Below, piece by piece: positions 1-5,592 of a stretch of DNA of 6,689 nt. Source of the stretch: Bacilli bacterium (GTDB lineage: Bacteria > Bacillota_I > Bacilli_A > RF39 > UBA660); assembly GCA_900769635.1 (NCBI GenBank), contig CAAGHJ010000043.1:1-6689 (forward strand), read 5' to 3'. The translations under genes and the position numbers were made by a program. Numbering within the stretch: position 1 is the first letter of the stretch; each line of letters starts with the position of its first letter. The notes beneath the pieces are model-generated. The model was given only the letters and a program-made list of their open reading frames with translations. It was not told where the DNA came from and did not search any database.

Positions 1-335
1 CCTGTGTATGTGGCAGGGGTATTATAGCTATTTCTCTTGTATTTGCTTTTAAACTTGGGATATCCACTAATTTGGTTAAAATTTCTTTTAAAAGCGTCAT
101 CTAAATTATAGAGGGATTTGTGTATTATTATATTATCTATTTCTTGAAGGAAGGAGGCTTCATATCTTAGAGTATTGCTAAAGTCTTTTATGTTATTATA
201 GGATGTGGTATAACCATTATTTATCATTTTATCTAGATAGTGATTATATGTATATCTACTACATCCGAGGATTTTATTTATTAATTCTGTTTGAATATCA
301 TTAGGATATAATCTAAATTTATAAGCTTTATACAT
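1..335 (-). CDS. tnpB: IS200/IS605-family TnpB (OrfB) transposon nuclease, N-terminal part, cut by window edge
   Basis: TnpB proteins are RNA-guided RuvC-type DNA nucleases carried by IS200/IS605 and IS607 elements. Only the first 111 codons are visible; the frame is open to the left edge, and the family is usually about 350-400 aa. The start reads MYKAYKFRLYPN, the signature opening of this family, followed by the N-terminal helix-turn-helix region (GCSRYTYNHYL, residues 24-34). Further on come LQEIDNIII (63-71), LDDAFKRNF (78-86) and GYPKFKSK (91-98), all typical of the region before the catalytic core. The RuvC residues and the zinc finger lie outside the window, so activity cannot be judged. 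An in-frame ATG at 341 also exists, but AAGGTGG at 344-350 is too close to it and is well spaced for 335. No tnpA is present on the 5' side before nrnA, so the element may be of the tnpA-less IS1341 type. Confidence 0.93.
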   Translation of the reverse strand, partial: MYKAYKFRLYPNDIQTELINKILGCSRYTYNHYLDKMINNGYTTSYNNIKDFSNTLRYEASFLQEIDNIIIHKSLYNLDDAFKRNFNQISGYPKFKSKYKRNSYNTPATYT

Positions 336-358
336 TAACATCACCACCTTATGGGTCA

Positions 359-387
359 ATGTTATCATAAGTTAGTTGTATTGTCAA
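359..387 (-). promoter_or_regulatory. Predicted sigma70-type promoter of tnpB
   Basis: On the minus strand a perfect -35 TTGACA (382-387) is followed by a 17-nt spacer and a -10-like TAACAT (359-364). The -10 is preceded by TG at the extended -10 position. It lies about 25 nt upstream of the tnpB start. Read directly from sequence; use in vivo is inferred. Confidence 0.65.
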
Positions 388-390
388 CAT

Positions 391-413
391 AAAATTGATA
401 AAATTACAATTTT
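391..413 (-). repeat. Hairpin upstream of tnpB, candidate subterminal hairpin of the IS605-type left end
   Basis: AAAATTG (391-397) and CAATTTT (407-413) form a perfect 7-bp inverted repeat around a 9-nt loop. It lies just upstream of the tnpB promoter, where IS200/IS605 elements carry the imperfect hairpin recognised by TnpA at the left end. The stem is AT-rich and short, so chance is possible in DNA of this composition. Confidence 0.3.
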
Positions 414-427
414 TCTTAATTCCCAGG

Positions 428-460
428 GTAATGAACACTTTAAAAACCAGTTTTCATTAC
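428..460. repeat. 12-bp inverted repeat with one mismatch, 9-nt loop
   Basis: GTAATGAACACT (428-439) is followed by 9 nt and then AGTTTTCATTAC (449-460), its reverse complement except for one position. There is no following T-tract on either strand, so it does not look like a terminator. Its CATTAC core recurs at 479-484. It may be part of a transposon end or a protein-binding site. It belongs to neither tnpB nor nrnA. Confidence 0.6.
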
Positions 461-492
461 TTTGAGAATATCTATTTCCATTACTTTGAAAA
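451..492. repeat. Tandemly spaced 18-nt direct repeat (two copies, 24-nt period)
   Basis: Positions 451-468 and 475-492 share 16 of 18 bases, with core CATTACTTTGA at 455-465 and 479-489. The period is 24 nt. Multiple short repeats of this kind at fixed spacing are typical of the transposase-binding ends of some insertion sequences, notably the IS21 family. No transposase gene other than tnpB is adjacent, so this would be a relic if it is an IS end. Confidence 0.55.
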
Positions 493-521
493 GAAACCAA
501 AATTACAACTTTTTTGCATAT

Positions 522-547
522 AAAAGAAAAAGAAGTATGCTACTTCT
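522..547 (-). terminator. Rho-independent terminator of the ackA-nrnA unit
   Basis: On the minus strand AGAAGTA, loop GCA and TACTTCT form a 7-bp stem with a 3-nt loop, followed directly by TTTTCTTTT. The nrnA stop codon TAG (540-542) sits inside the hairpin. The stem is AT-rich, but the T-tract and position at the gene end make the call likely. Confidence 0.7.
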
Positions 548-1496
548 CATCATTATAGTTTTGTAATAATTTATCTAAGTCATATAAGAGACTATCGGCT
601 TCATCCCAAGTTTTCATTCTAACTCCAGATGCGTATTTGTGGCCACCACCTCCGTGGGCGGAAGCTACGCCGTTTATTATAGGGCCATTTGACCTTATAT
701 TTGCTCTTATAATATTATTATTTATATCCTCAGATAAGAAAACCCATATTTTAATTTCACTTACAAATTTTAGATTGTTTATCATATTTCCAGCACTAGC
801 GGAATCCACACCATATTCTTTGAGAATATCGTTAGTTAACTTTATGTAAGCAAGGCCATTTTGATTTAGTTTTAGATTTTGATATATGTAACCTTGAAAT
901 CTTACTTCTGCAAAGGGTCTACTGTATAGAGGCTCATAGAGGGCAGTAAAATTTATATTGGTTTGTTTTAATAGTTTGGTTACTAAATCGAATGTGTTTA
1001 CCGTTGTGTAGTCGTGAAGAAATCTATCGGTATCACCTATTATACCTGTATATAAGTTTTCGGCCATTGATGGTGTTATTTTTAGTTTATTTTCTAGTAA
1101 GAATTTTATTATTAACTGGCAGGTACTGGATGAGGATTCATCAATAATTTCAATGCCTCCAAATTTTTCTATAAATGGATGATGATCTATTTTTATGACA
1201 TAGCTATAATCCTCGGGATTAGCATCATCAATTCTTCTTTTATCAGGAGTATCGAGAACGATTAATAGTTTTTCTTCGTCTTCTATAACTTCACCTGTAT
1301 CAAGAAGTCCCATATATTTGAATTTGGCTGATAGGGCACCGACAGCGTATACTTTTTTGTTAGGAAAAGTATTTTTTATGGCTTCTTTAAGTGCGAGTTG
1401 ACTTCCTAAGGCATCGGGGTCGGCACCAATGTGACGTGCTATAACTATGGTATCGTATTTTTTTATCTGTTTTAATATTTTTTTATTTTCGTTCAT
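540..1496 (-). CDS. nrnA: DHH/DHHA1-family phosphoesterase, NrnA-like (nanoRNase / pAp phosphatase)
   Basis: This family degrades 2-5 nt RNAs and dephosphorylates 3'-phosphoadenosine 5'-phosphate in the cytoplasm, with Mn2+ bound by the DHH domain. With the start at 1496 the protein is 318 aa, the usual length. Visible motifs: RHIGADPDALGS (residues 21-32), the metal-binding aspartate in VLDTP (82), DHH (104-106), GDTDRF (154-159), and the DHHA1 substrate-binding motif GGGGHKYASG near residues 282-291. The frame is open upstream to an ATG at 1511 and a TTG at 1526. I chose 1496 because MNENKK places the first conserved strand at the usual distance, giving a 14-nt overlap with the end of ackA. 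The upstream Shine-Dalgarno match is weak (GGTG), so translation may be coupled to ackA. Whether the substrate is nanoRNA, pAp, or a cyclic-di-nucleotide product cannot be told from sequence. Confidence 0.92.
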   Translation of the reverse strand: MNENKKILKQIKKYDTIVIARHIGADPDALGSQLALKEAIKNTFPNKKVYAVGALSAKFKYMGLLDTGEVIEDEEKLLIVLDTPDKRRIDDANPEDYSYVIKIDHHPFIEKFGGIEIIDESSSSTCQLIIKFLLENKLKITPSMAENLYTGIIGDTDRFLHDYTTVNTFDLVTKLLKQTNINFTALYEPLYSRPFAEVRFQGYIYQNLKLNQNGLAYIKLTNDILKEYGVDSASAGNMINNLKFVSEIKIWVFLSEDINNNIIRANIRSNGPIINGVASAHGGGGHKYASGVRMKTWDEADSLLYDLDKLLQNYNDEK

Positions 1497-2673
1497 CGTG
1501 CACCAAGTCATAAGTATCTCTAGCAATCATTACTTCTTCATCTGTTGGTATTACGTAACATAATACTTTGGAGTCGTCAGTTGAAATTTTTCTTAATTCA
1601 CCATGTACTTTATTTGCATCTTCATCTAGCTTTACTCCTAAGCATTCTAGTTTTCTAACTATATTTCCACGGGTATCAACTGCGTTTTCTCCAATTCCAC
1701 CCGCAAAACAGATTACGTCAGCTCCACCTAATTCAACGAAGTAGTTTGCTAAGTATCTTATTACTTTTCCTTCATATATTTCTTCGGCAAGGATACATCT
1801 TGTATTTCCTTCAGCTATTCCTTTATCGATATCTCTGGCATCACTACTTATACCACTTACACCAAGAAAACCGCTTTTTTTATTTAAATCATCTACTATT
1901 TTTTCTAGGTTATATCCACTCTTTTTTACTACATAAGGAATGATGTTTAGATCTATTCCACCACTTCTTGTTCCCATCATTAATCCGGCATTTGGAGTAA
2001 ATCCTAGGGATGTATCTATTACTTTACCATCTTTAATTGCTGTTAGGCTTCCACCATTTCCTAAATGACAGCTTATTACTTTTAGGTCTTTTCTTCCTAG
2101 AATTTCTTGAATTTTGTTGTTTATGTATCTGTGACTTGTTCCGTGGAAACCGTATTTTCTTACGCCATATTTTGTATACCATTCATAAGGTACAGGGTAA
2201 ATGTATGATGATGGTGGCATTGTTTGATGATATGCTGTATCGAATACTGCTACATTTTTGGCATTTGGTAATAGTTTGCAGAATGTTTCGATACCCATTA
2301 GATTAGCTGGGTTATGGAGAGGAGCTAAATCGCTTAAATCTCTAATTGCTTTTTTTACTTCATCATCGACAATTACGGATTTTGTATATTTTTCTCCTCC
2401 GTGTACAACTCTGTGGCCTATGGCTTCAATTTCATCAAATGATTTTATTACTTTGTTTAGTAATAATTCGTCTAATAGTGTATTTACTGCTACTTCGTGG
2501 TTTGGTAAATCTTTCTCCTTTTTTATTTTTTCACCGTTTATTTTTATTGTATAGAAACCACCGTCTATACCTATTCTTTCGAATGTTCCGCTAATTAGAA
2601 CTTCTTCTTCCGGCATTTTATATGCTGTAAATTTTAGAGAAGAACTTCCTGCGTTTACTGATAGTACTATCAT
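1483..2673 (-). CDS. ackA: Acetate kinase
   Basis: Acetate kinase converts acetyl phosphate and ADP to acetate and ATP, the substrate-level phosphorylation step of the Pta-AckA pathway. The 396-aa length is typical. Both ASKHA-fold halves are present: VNAGSSS with Asn7, HRVVHGG with Arg88, APLHNPAN (117-124), FDTAYH with catalytic Asp145, GFHGTSH (175-181), the phosphate-binding HLGNGGS (203-209), GTRSGG with Arg236, GGIGEN (325-330), and Glu380 near the C-terminus for Mg2+ binding. All key residues look intact. The start is supported by AGAGGTG seven or so bases before the ATG. It is the first gene of a two-gene unit with nrnA, whose start overlaps its end, and it has its own strong promoter. 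No pta gene is in the window. Confidence 0.98.
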   Translation of the reverse strand: MIVLSVNAGSSSLKFTAYKMPEEEVLISGTFERIGIDGGFYTIKINGEKIKKEKDLPNHEVAVNTLLDELLLNKVIKSFDEIEAIGHRVVHGGEKYTKSVIVDDEVKKAIRDLSDLAPLHNPANLMGIETFCKLLPNAKNVAVFDTAYHQTMPPSSYIYPVPYEWYTKYGVRKYGFHGTSHRYINNKIQEILGRKDLKVISCHLGNGGSLTAIKDGKVIDTSLGFTPNAGLMMGTRSGGIDLNIIPYVVKKSGYNLEKIVDDLNKKSGFLGVSGISSDARDIDKGIAEGNTRCILAEEIYEGKVIRYLANYFVELGGADVICFAGGIGENAVDTRGNIVRKLECLGVKLDEDANKVHGELRKISTDDSKVLCYVIPTDEEVMIARDTYDLVHDERK

Positions 2674-2695
2674 TGTTTCACCTCTTTCTTCTTAT

Positions 2696-2724
2696 ATTAT
2701 ATATGTATTAGGGATATTTGGCAA
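2696..2724 (-). promoter_or_regulatory. Strong sigma70-type promoter of ackA-nrnA
   Basis: The minus strand shows TTGCCA (2719-2724), a 17-nt spacer, and a perfect TATAAT (2696-2701), placed 22 nt before the ATG with the AGAGGTG ribosome site in between. This is the best promoter match in the window and fits a highly expressed energy-metabolism gene. Confidence 0.8.
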
Positions 2725-2774
2725 GTTTTTTTGAGAAAAAAATTATTATTTTTTGGGAATTGTTAAGTATTTTG

Positions 2775-2783
2775 TGATATAAT
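2775..2783 (+). promoter_or_regulatory. Extended -10 promoter of the 2806-3339 gene
   Basis: TGATATAAT is a perfect extended -10 (TGnTATAAT), 22 nt before the start codon. No good -35 is visible at 16-18 nt (the bases there are G/A-rich), as is common for extended -10 promoters. AAAGGAG at 2791-2797 gives an 8-nt spacing to the ATG at 2806. Confidence 0.65.
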
Positions 2784-2805
2784 TTTATTAAAAGGAGTTG
2801 GCGGT

Positions 2806-3339
2806 ATGAAAAGATTTTTTTGGTTTTGGGTGGTTACGCTAATCGCGAGTGGTTATATGTCCGTTTGGGCAGAAGAAATTGTTAGCATTCCCAATAGGGC
2901 TGAGGTTACTTTAAATGATTTTACTCATTTTTTAAATAGTGGTGATGTGAGCATTTATGGAGTAATTGATCCGAATAATTTGGAGCTTAGGGGAAAGATT
3001 GCAAAGTACTTGAATGGGGTTTACATATCGTATGAAATTGGTAGCTATGAACAGGTTGGCAGTAATGTTTATCGGGTTAATACGAGGCTTGGTGCTAGTG
3101 GTGTGGGGTGGAATATATCGGGGGTGAGTGTCTATTTTGATATTGGTTATACTAATGATGAGTATAAAATTATTAATACTAATTTGTTTGAATATGTGGG
3201 ATCTGATAAGGTATTTGAGGCGACAGAAGGGATTTTTAAATATTTGTTTAGGGTTTTAGGAATTGTGGTTGGTAGTTTTATTTTGATTGGTATAATTGTG
3301 GCATTTATCTTTATTATTAGGAAGAAAAAAAGAAGTTAA
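2806..3339 (+). CDS. Predicted exported, C-terminally membrane-anchored protein of unknown function
   Basis: I do not recognise this 177-aa protein. It opens with a likely Sec signal peptide: basic MKR, then a hydrophobic aromatic-rich core (residues 4-20), with a plausible signal peptidase I site after VWA (about 22). Residues 23-145 are a polar, Ser/Asn/Gly-containing domain without cysteines or a metal motif, with alternating polar and hydrophobic stretches that suggest beta structure. Residues about 149-171 form one strong transmembrane helix followed by RKKKRS, so the bulk should face outside with a short basic cytoplasmic tail (type I topology). LPXTG is absent, so this is not a sortase substrate. 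The start is supported by AAAGGAG at 8 nt and an extended -10. It is the only complete plus-strand gene, divergent from ackA and convergent with the kinase gene, so it is probably monocistronic. Loss of the signal peptide would not explain any known family I can name. Confidence 0.85.
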   Translation: MKRFFWFWVVTLIASGYMSVWAEEIVSIPNRAEVTLNDFTHFLNSGDVSIYGVIDPNNLELRGKIAKYLNGVYISYEIGSYEQVGSNVYRVNTRLGASGVGWNISGVSVYFDIGYTNDEYKIINTNLFEYVGSDKVFEATEGIFKYLFRVLGIVVGSFILIGIIVAFIFIIRKKKRS

Positions 3340-3364
3340 ATTTTGGGGATATAACTTCTTTTTT
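3326..3364. terminator. Bidirectional terminator between convergent genes
   Basis: The A-run plus AGAAGTTA (3326-3338) pairs perfectly with TAACTTC plus the T-run (3352-3364) around a 13-nt loop. Both strands therefore show a hairpin ending in a T-tract. The plus-strand stop TAA (3337-3339) lies inside the left arm, and the kinase stop (3366-3368) is two bases beyond the right arm. It should serve both genes. Confidence 0.85.
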
Positions 3365-3365
3365 G

Positions 3366-5015
3366 TTATTCGAAGTAACTGCCACCGATGAATTCTCTTA
3401 GGATTGAGGTATCGGGAACGGCGTCGCTGGGGATTGGTAGAACGTATTTTAATAGTTCTAGGAGTCTTAGGGCGACTTCGTATTCGGGGTCTTCTTGTTT
3501 TACGGAGAAGAGGAGGGGTTCGGCATATGTTTTGAGGACAGCGAGTTCATAAGCTAGGGATGAGTTGAAAATTTCATCACATAAATCTTGGAAGGGAAAG
3601 ACGTATTTTTCTTCGCCTTTACGGACATCTGACCAAGTACTTATGGTATGGGTTGGGCTATATCCTCTTACTCTATTGTCTCTTACTATTCTTCTTAGTA
3701 ATCTGATATCAGTCATATTTATGCGGTTATCGTTATCGATATTTAGGTAAGCAAGTGGGCTGATATATATTTTGTATTTGCGTTTTTTGGGAATGTCTTT
3801 GAGGAGTTCTTCGTTTAGGGCGTGGAGACCTTCTACTATTAGGATATCGTTTTCGGCTAATTCGAGTTGTCTATTGTATATTTTTTTTCCAGAGATGAAA
3901 TCATAAGTTGGAATGGTTACTTTATTTCCTTTTAGCAACTTGGTTATTTGGTTATTGAATAGTTTTACGTCAATGGCTCTTAGGCTTTCATAGTCTGGTT
4001 TGCCATTTTCATCAAGTGGTGTATCGTCTCTATTTAGGAAGTAATCATCGAGGGAGAGGGGCTGGGGATTTAGCCCTAGTGTTTTTAGATATAGGGCTAA
4101 TTTTTTGGATGTGGTGGTTTTTCCTGATGATGATGGGCCGGAAAGGAGTATTACTTTTATGTCGGATTTGTTTTTGACTATTCTTTCGGCGGTGTTTAGG
4201 AGTTTATGGTCTTGAGTTATTTCGGATAGTTTTATTATTTCTCCTGATTTGCTGTTTATTATTAAATCGTTTAGGTCGCCTATACTGGTCATATTTAGGA
4301 CTGTGCCCCAATTGGAATAGTCGTCAATGGCGGTGAAGTATTTTTCGTGGTGGGTGTATTTTACTACTTTTCCGTTATCGTATATGGATGGGAATCTTAG
4401 GACTATTCCGTGTTCGAGAGGGGTTAAATCGAAGGATGTGAGGACACTGCTGTCATTGGGGAGGTCGCCTATTATGTAATCGTATATGCCGTCAAATTTA
4501 TATAGGGTTACGAATTTTGATGTATCGTAGCATAGTGTTTTTACTTTATCGGGTCTTTTTATGCTTTTGAAATAGTTTATGGCTTCCATTCGGGATGTTT
4601 CTATTTTTTGGAATGGGATTGATTTTTTGATTTTTTCATTCATTATTTGTTTTATTTTTTGGATATTTTCTTTGGTGATGGGTGCTTCTACTTCATAGTA
4701 TACTCCTTTGTCTATGGAGTGTTTTACTTTGAATTTTACGTCGTTGCCATAGACTTCGAGGAGTGATTTTTTGAAGACTATTGATAGGCCTTTTTCGTAA
4801 AGCATATTTCCTCTTTTGGTATTTATATCATATAGATATAGGGGACCGCTTTTTTCTATACTGTCTTCATAGTTTATGAATTGATTTTTGAACTTTCCGC
4901 TTATGATGGGGAATTTGCGTTCTTTTTGTACTTCTCTTATTATTTCTTCGAATTTTATTCCTTTGCGATATTCTTTTTTGATACCGTTTTCAAAGGTTAT
5001 TGTAATTGTATCCAT
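3366..5015 (-). CDS. Uridine kinase-like nucleoside kinase with N-terminal TGS and ThrRS-like domains
   Basis: The C-terminal half is a P-loop kinase of the phosphoribulokinase/uridine kinase family: Walker A GPSSSGKT (residues 293-300), SLDDYF (321-326) as in uridine kinases, ILIVEGLHAL (391-400) as the Walker B region, and an arginine-rich lid RLLRRIVRDNRVRG (438-451). The N-terminus (about 1-65) resembles a TGS ubiquitin-like domain, and about 70-240 resembles the second N-terminal domain of threonyl-tRNA synthetase (KHSIDKGVYYEVE, 98-110). This three-part architecture of about 550 aa is known in Thermotoga, clostridia and relatives and is usually annotated as a nucleoside or uridine kinase. 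The expected reaction is ATP-dependent phosphorylation of a nucleoside. The substrate and the role of the synthetase-like part are not established by sequence. The start is supported by AGAGGT 8 nt upstream and its own promoter. It appears to be a single-gene unit. Confidence 0.9.
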   Translation of the reverse strand: MDTITITFENGIKKEYRKGIKFEEIIREVQKERKFPIISGKFKNQFINYEDSIEKSGPLYLYDINTKRGNMLYEKGLSIVFKKSLLEVYGNDVKFKVKHSIDKGVYYEVEAPITKENIQKIKQIMNEKIKKSIPFQKIETSRMEAINYFKSIKRPDKVKTLCYDTSKFVTLYKFDGIYDYIIGDLPNDSSVLTSFDLTPLEHGIVLRFPSIYDNGKVVKYTHHEKYFTAIDDYSNWGTVLNMTSIGDLNDLIINSKSGEIIKLSEITQDHKLLNTAERIVKNKSDIKVILLSGPSSSGKTTTSKKLALYLKTLGLNPQPLSLDDYFLNRDDTPLDENGKPDYESLRAIDVKLFNNQITKLLKGNKVTIPTYDFISGKKIYNRQLELAENDILIVEGLHALNEELLKDIPKKRKYKIYISPLAYLNIDNDNRINMTDIRLLRRIVRDNRVRGYSPTHTISTWSDVRKGEEKYVFPFQDLCDEIFNSSLAYELAVLKTYAEPLLFSVKQEDPEYEVALRLLELLKYVLPIPSDAVPDTSILREFIGGSYFE

Positions 5016-5044
5016 TTATTTCAACCTCTTTCTATTATATGTTT

Positions 5045-5073
5045 ATTATATCAAATTTGGTTTATTTAGTAAA
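5045..5073 (-). promoter_or_regulatory. Promoter of the TGS-nucleoside kinase gene
   Basis: On the minus strand, TTTACT (5068-5073) is followed by a 17-nt spacer ending in TGA and a perfect TATAAT (5045-5050), an extended -10. A second TATAAT at 5034-5039 is too near the ribosome site to be useful. The -35 overlaps the T-tract of the preceding terminator. Confidence 0.65.
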
Positions 5074-5097
5074 GAAAAAAACTATAATTTTATAGTT
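5071..5097 (-). terminator. Terminator of the lipid kinase-dCMP deaminase unit
   Basis: AACTATAA and TTATAGTT form a perfect 8-bp inverted repeat (5080-5097) followed on the minus strand by TTTTTTCTTT. The deaminase stop TAG (5082-5084) lies within the 3' arm. The stem has only AT and two GC pairs, so efficiency may be modest. Confidence 0.7.
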
Positions 5098-5582
5098 ATC
5101 TCTTTATCCATATTTATTTGCTTGTATTTGACACCGCAAGCATCGAACATTTTTTTTGAGGCTTTTACGCCGTCGGTATCGTCATATTTGTCGCACAAAT
5201 ATATTACTTCTTTTATTCCAGACTGGATTATTATTTTAGCACATTCATTACAAGGAAAGAGGTCAACGTATATTCTAGCGTTTTCTAAGTCCTTGTTATC
5301 ACCGCGATAACTTAGTATGCAATTCATTTCGGCGTGACATACATAGGGATATTTTGTGTTTAAAAATTCTCCTTCTCTATCCCAAGGGAAGTATTTGTCT
5401 TCAATCCCGTTAGGGGCTCCGTTATAACCGGTTGATAGAATGCGATTGGTATTTGATGCGATGCAGGCTCCGACTTGAGTGGATGGGTCTTTGCTACGCA
5501 TAGCGGATAGTTTGGCAACTGACATAAAGTATTCGTCCCAAGTTAAGTAATTTTTGCGATTTTTGTTTAATTCTTGTTTCAT
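5082..5582 (-). CDS. comEB: dCMP deaminase (ComEB-like cytidine/deoxycytidylate deaminase family)
   Basis: Zinc-dependent deamination of dCMP to dUMP, which feeds thymidylate synthase. The 166-aa length fits the family. The zinc site is complete: HAE at residues 83-85 (His ligand and catalytic Glu) and PCNEC at 110-114 (two Cys ligands). Other family features are the opening TWDEYFMSVAKLSAMRSKDPSTQVGA-type region (14-39, with DPSTQVGA intact) and GYNGAPNG (52-59), typical of dCMP rather than free cytidine deaminases. The Cys/His-rich extra zinc site of phage-type enzymes is only hinted at by scattered Cys. An AAAGGAG site lies in the 10-nt gap after the upstream lipid kinase gene, so the two are very likely co-transcribed. 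comEB is the usual name in Bacilli, although the name comes from its place in the com operon; no competence gene is nearby. Confidence 0.94.
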   Translation of the reverse strand: MKQELNKNRKNYLTWDEYFMSVAKLSAMRSKDPSTQVGACIASNTNRILSTGYNGAPNGIEDKYFPWDREGEFLNTKYPYVCHAEMNCILSYRGDNKDLENARIYVDLFPCNECAKIIIQSGIKEVIYLCDKYDDTDGVKASKKMFDACGVKYKQINMDKEITIKL

Positions 5583-5592
5583 TTTTTCTCCT

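Larger units (their letters stand above)
400..515. repeat. Direct repeat AAAATTACAA flanking the repeat patch
   Basis: AAAATTACAA followed by a T-run occurs at 400-414 and again at 499-515, on either side of the inverted and direct repeats between them. It could be a target duplication or excision scar, or simply two similar AT-rich stretches. I cannot decide between these from one sequence. Confidence 0.35.

Noticed and set aside
391..515. CRISPR array
   Set aside because: Only two imperfect copies of an 18-nt repeat with a 6-nt gap; no regular spacers and no cas genes.
637..849. Plus-strand open frame opposite nrnA
   Set aside because: It lies wholly antisense to the DHHA1 end of nrnA, has no ribosome site, and its hydrophobic product is what antisense reading of AT-rich coding DNA gives.
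1746..2594. Several plus-strand open frames opposite ackA
   Set aside because: All are antisense to a clear acetate kinase with every catalytic motif intact; the products are Leu/Phe-rich and lack family features or ribosome sites.
4881..5310. Plus-strand open frames spanning the kinase start and dCMP deaminase
   Set aside because: They overlap the start of one confident gene, a promoter, a terminator and the zinc-site coding part of another gene, and have no supported start.
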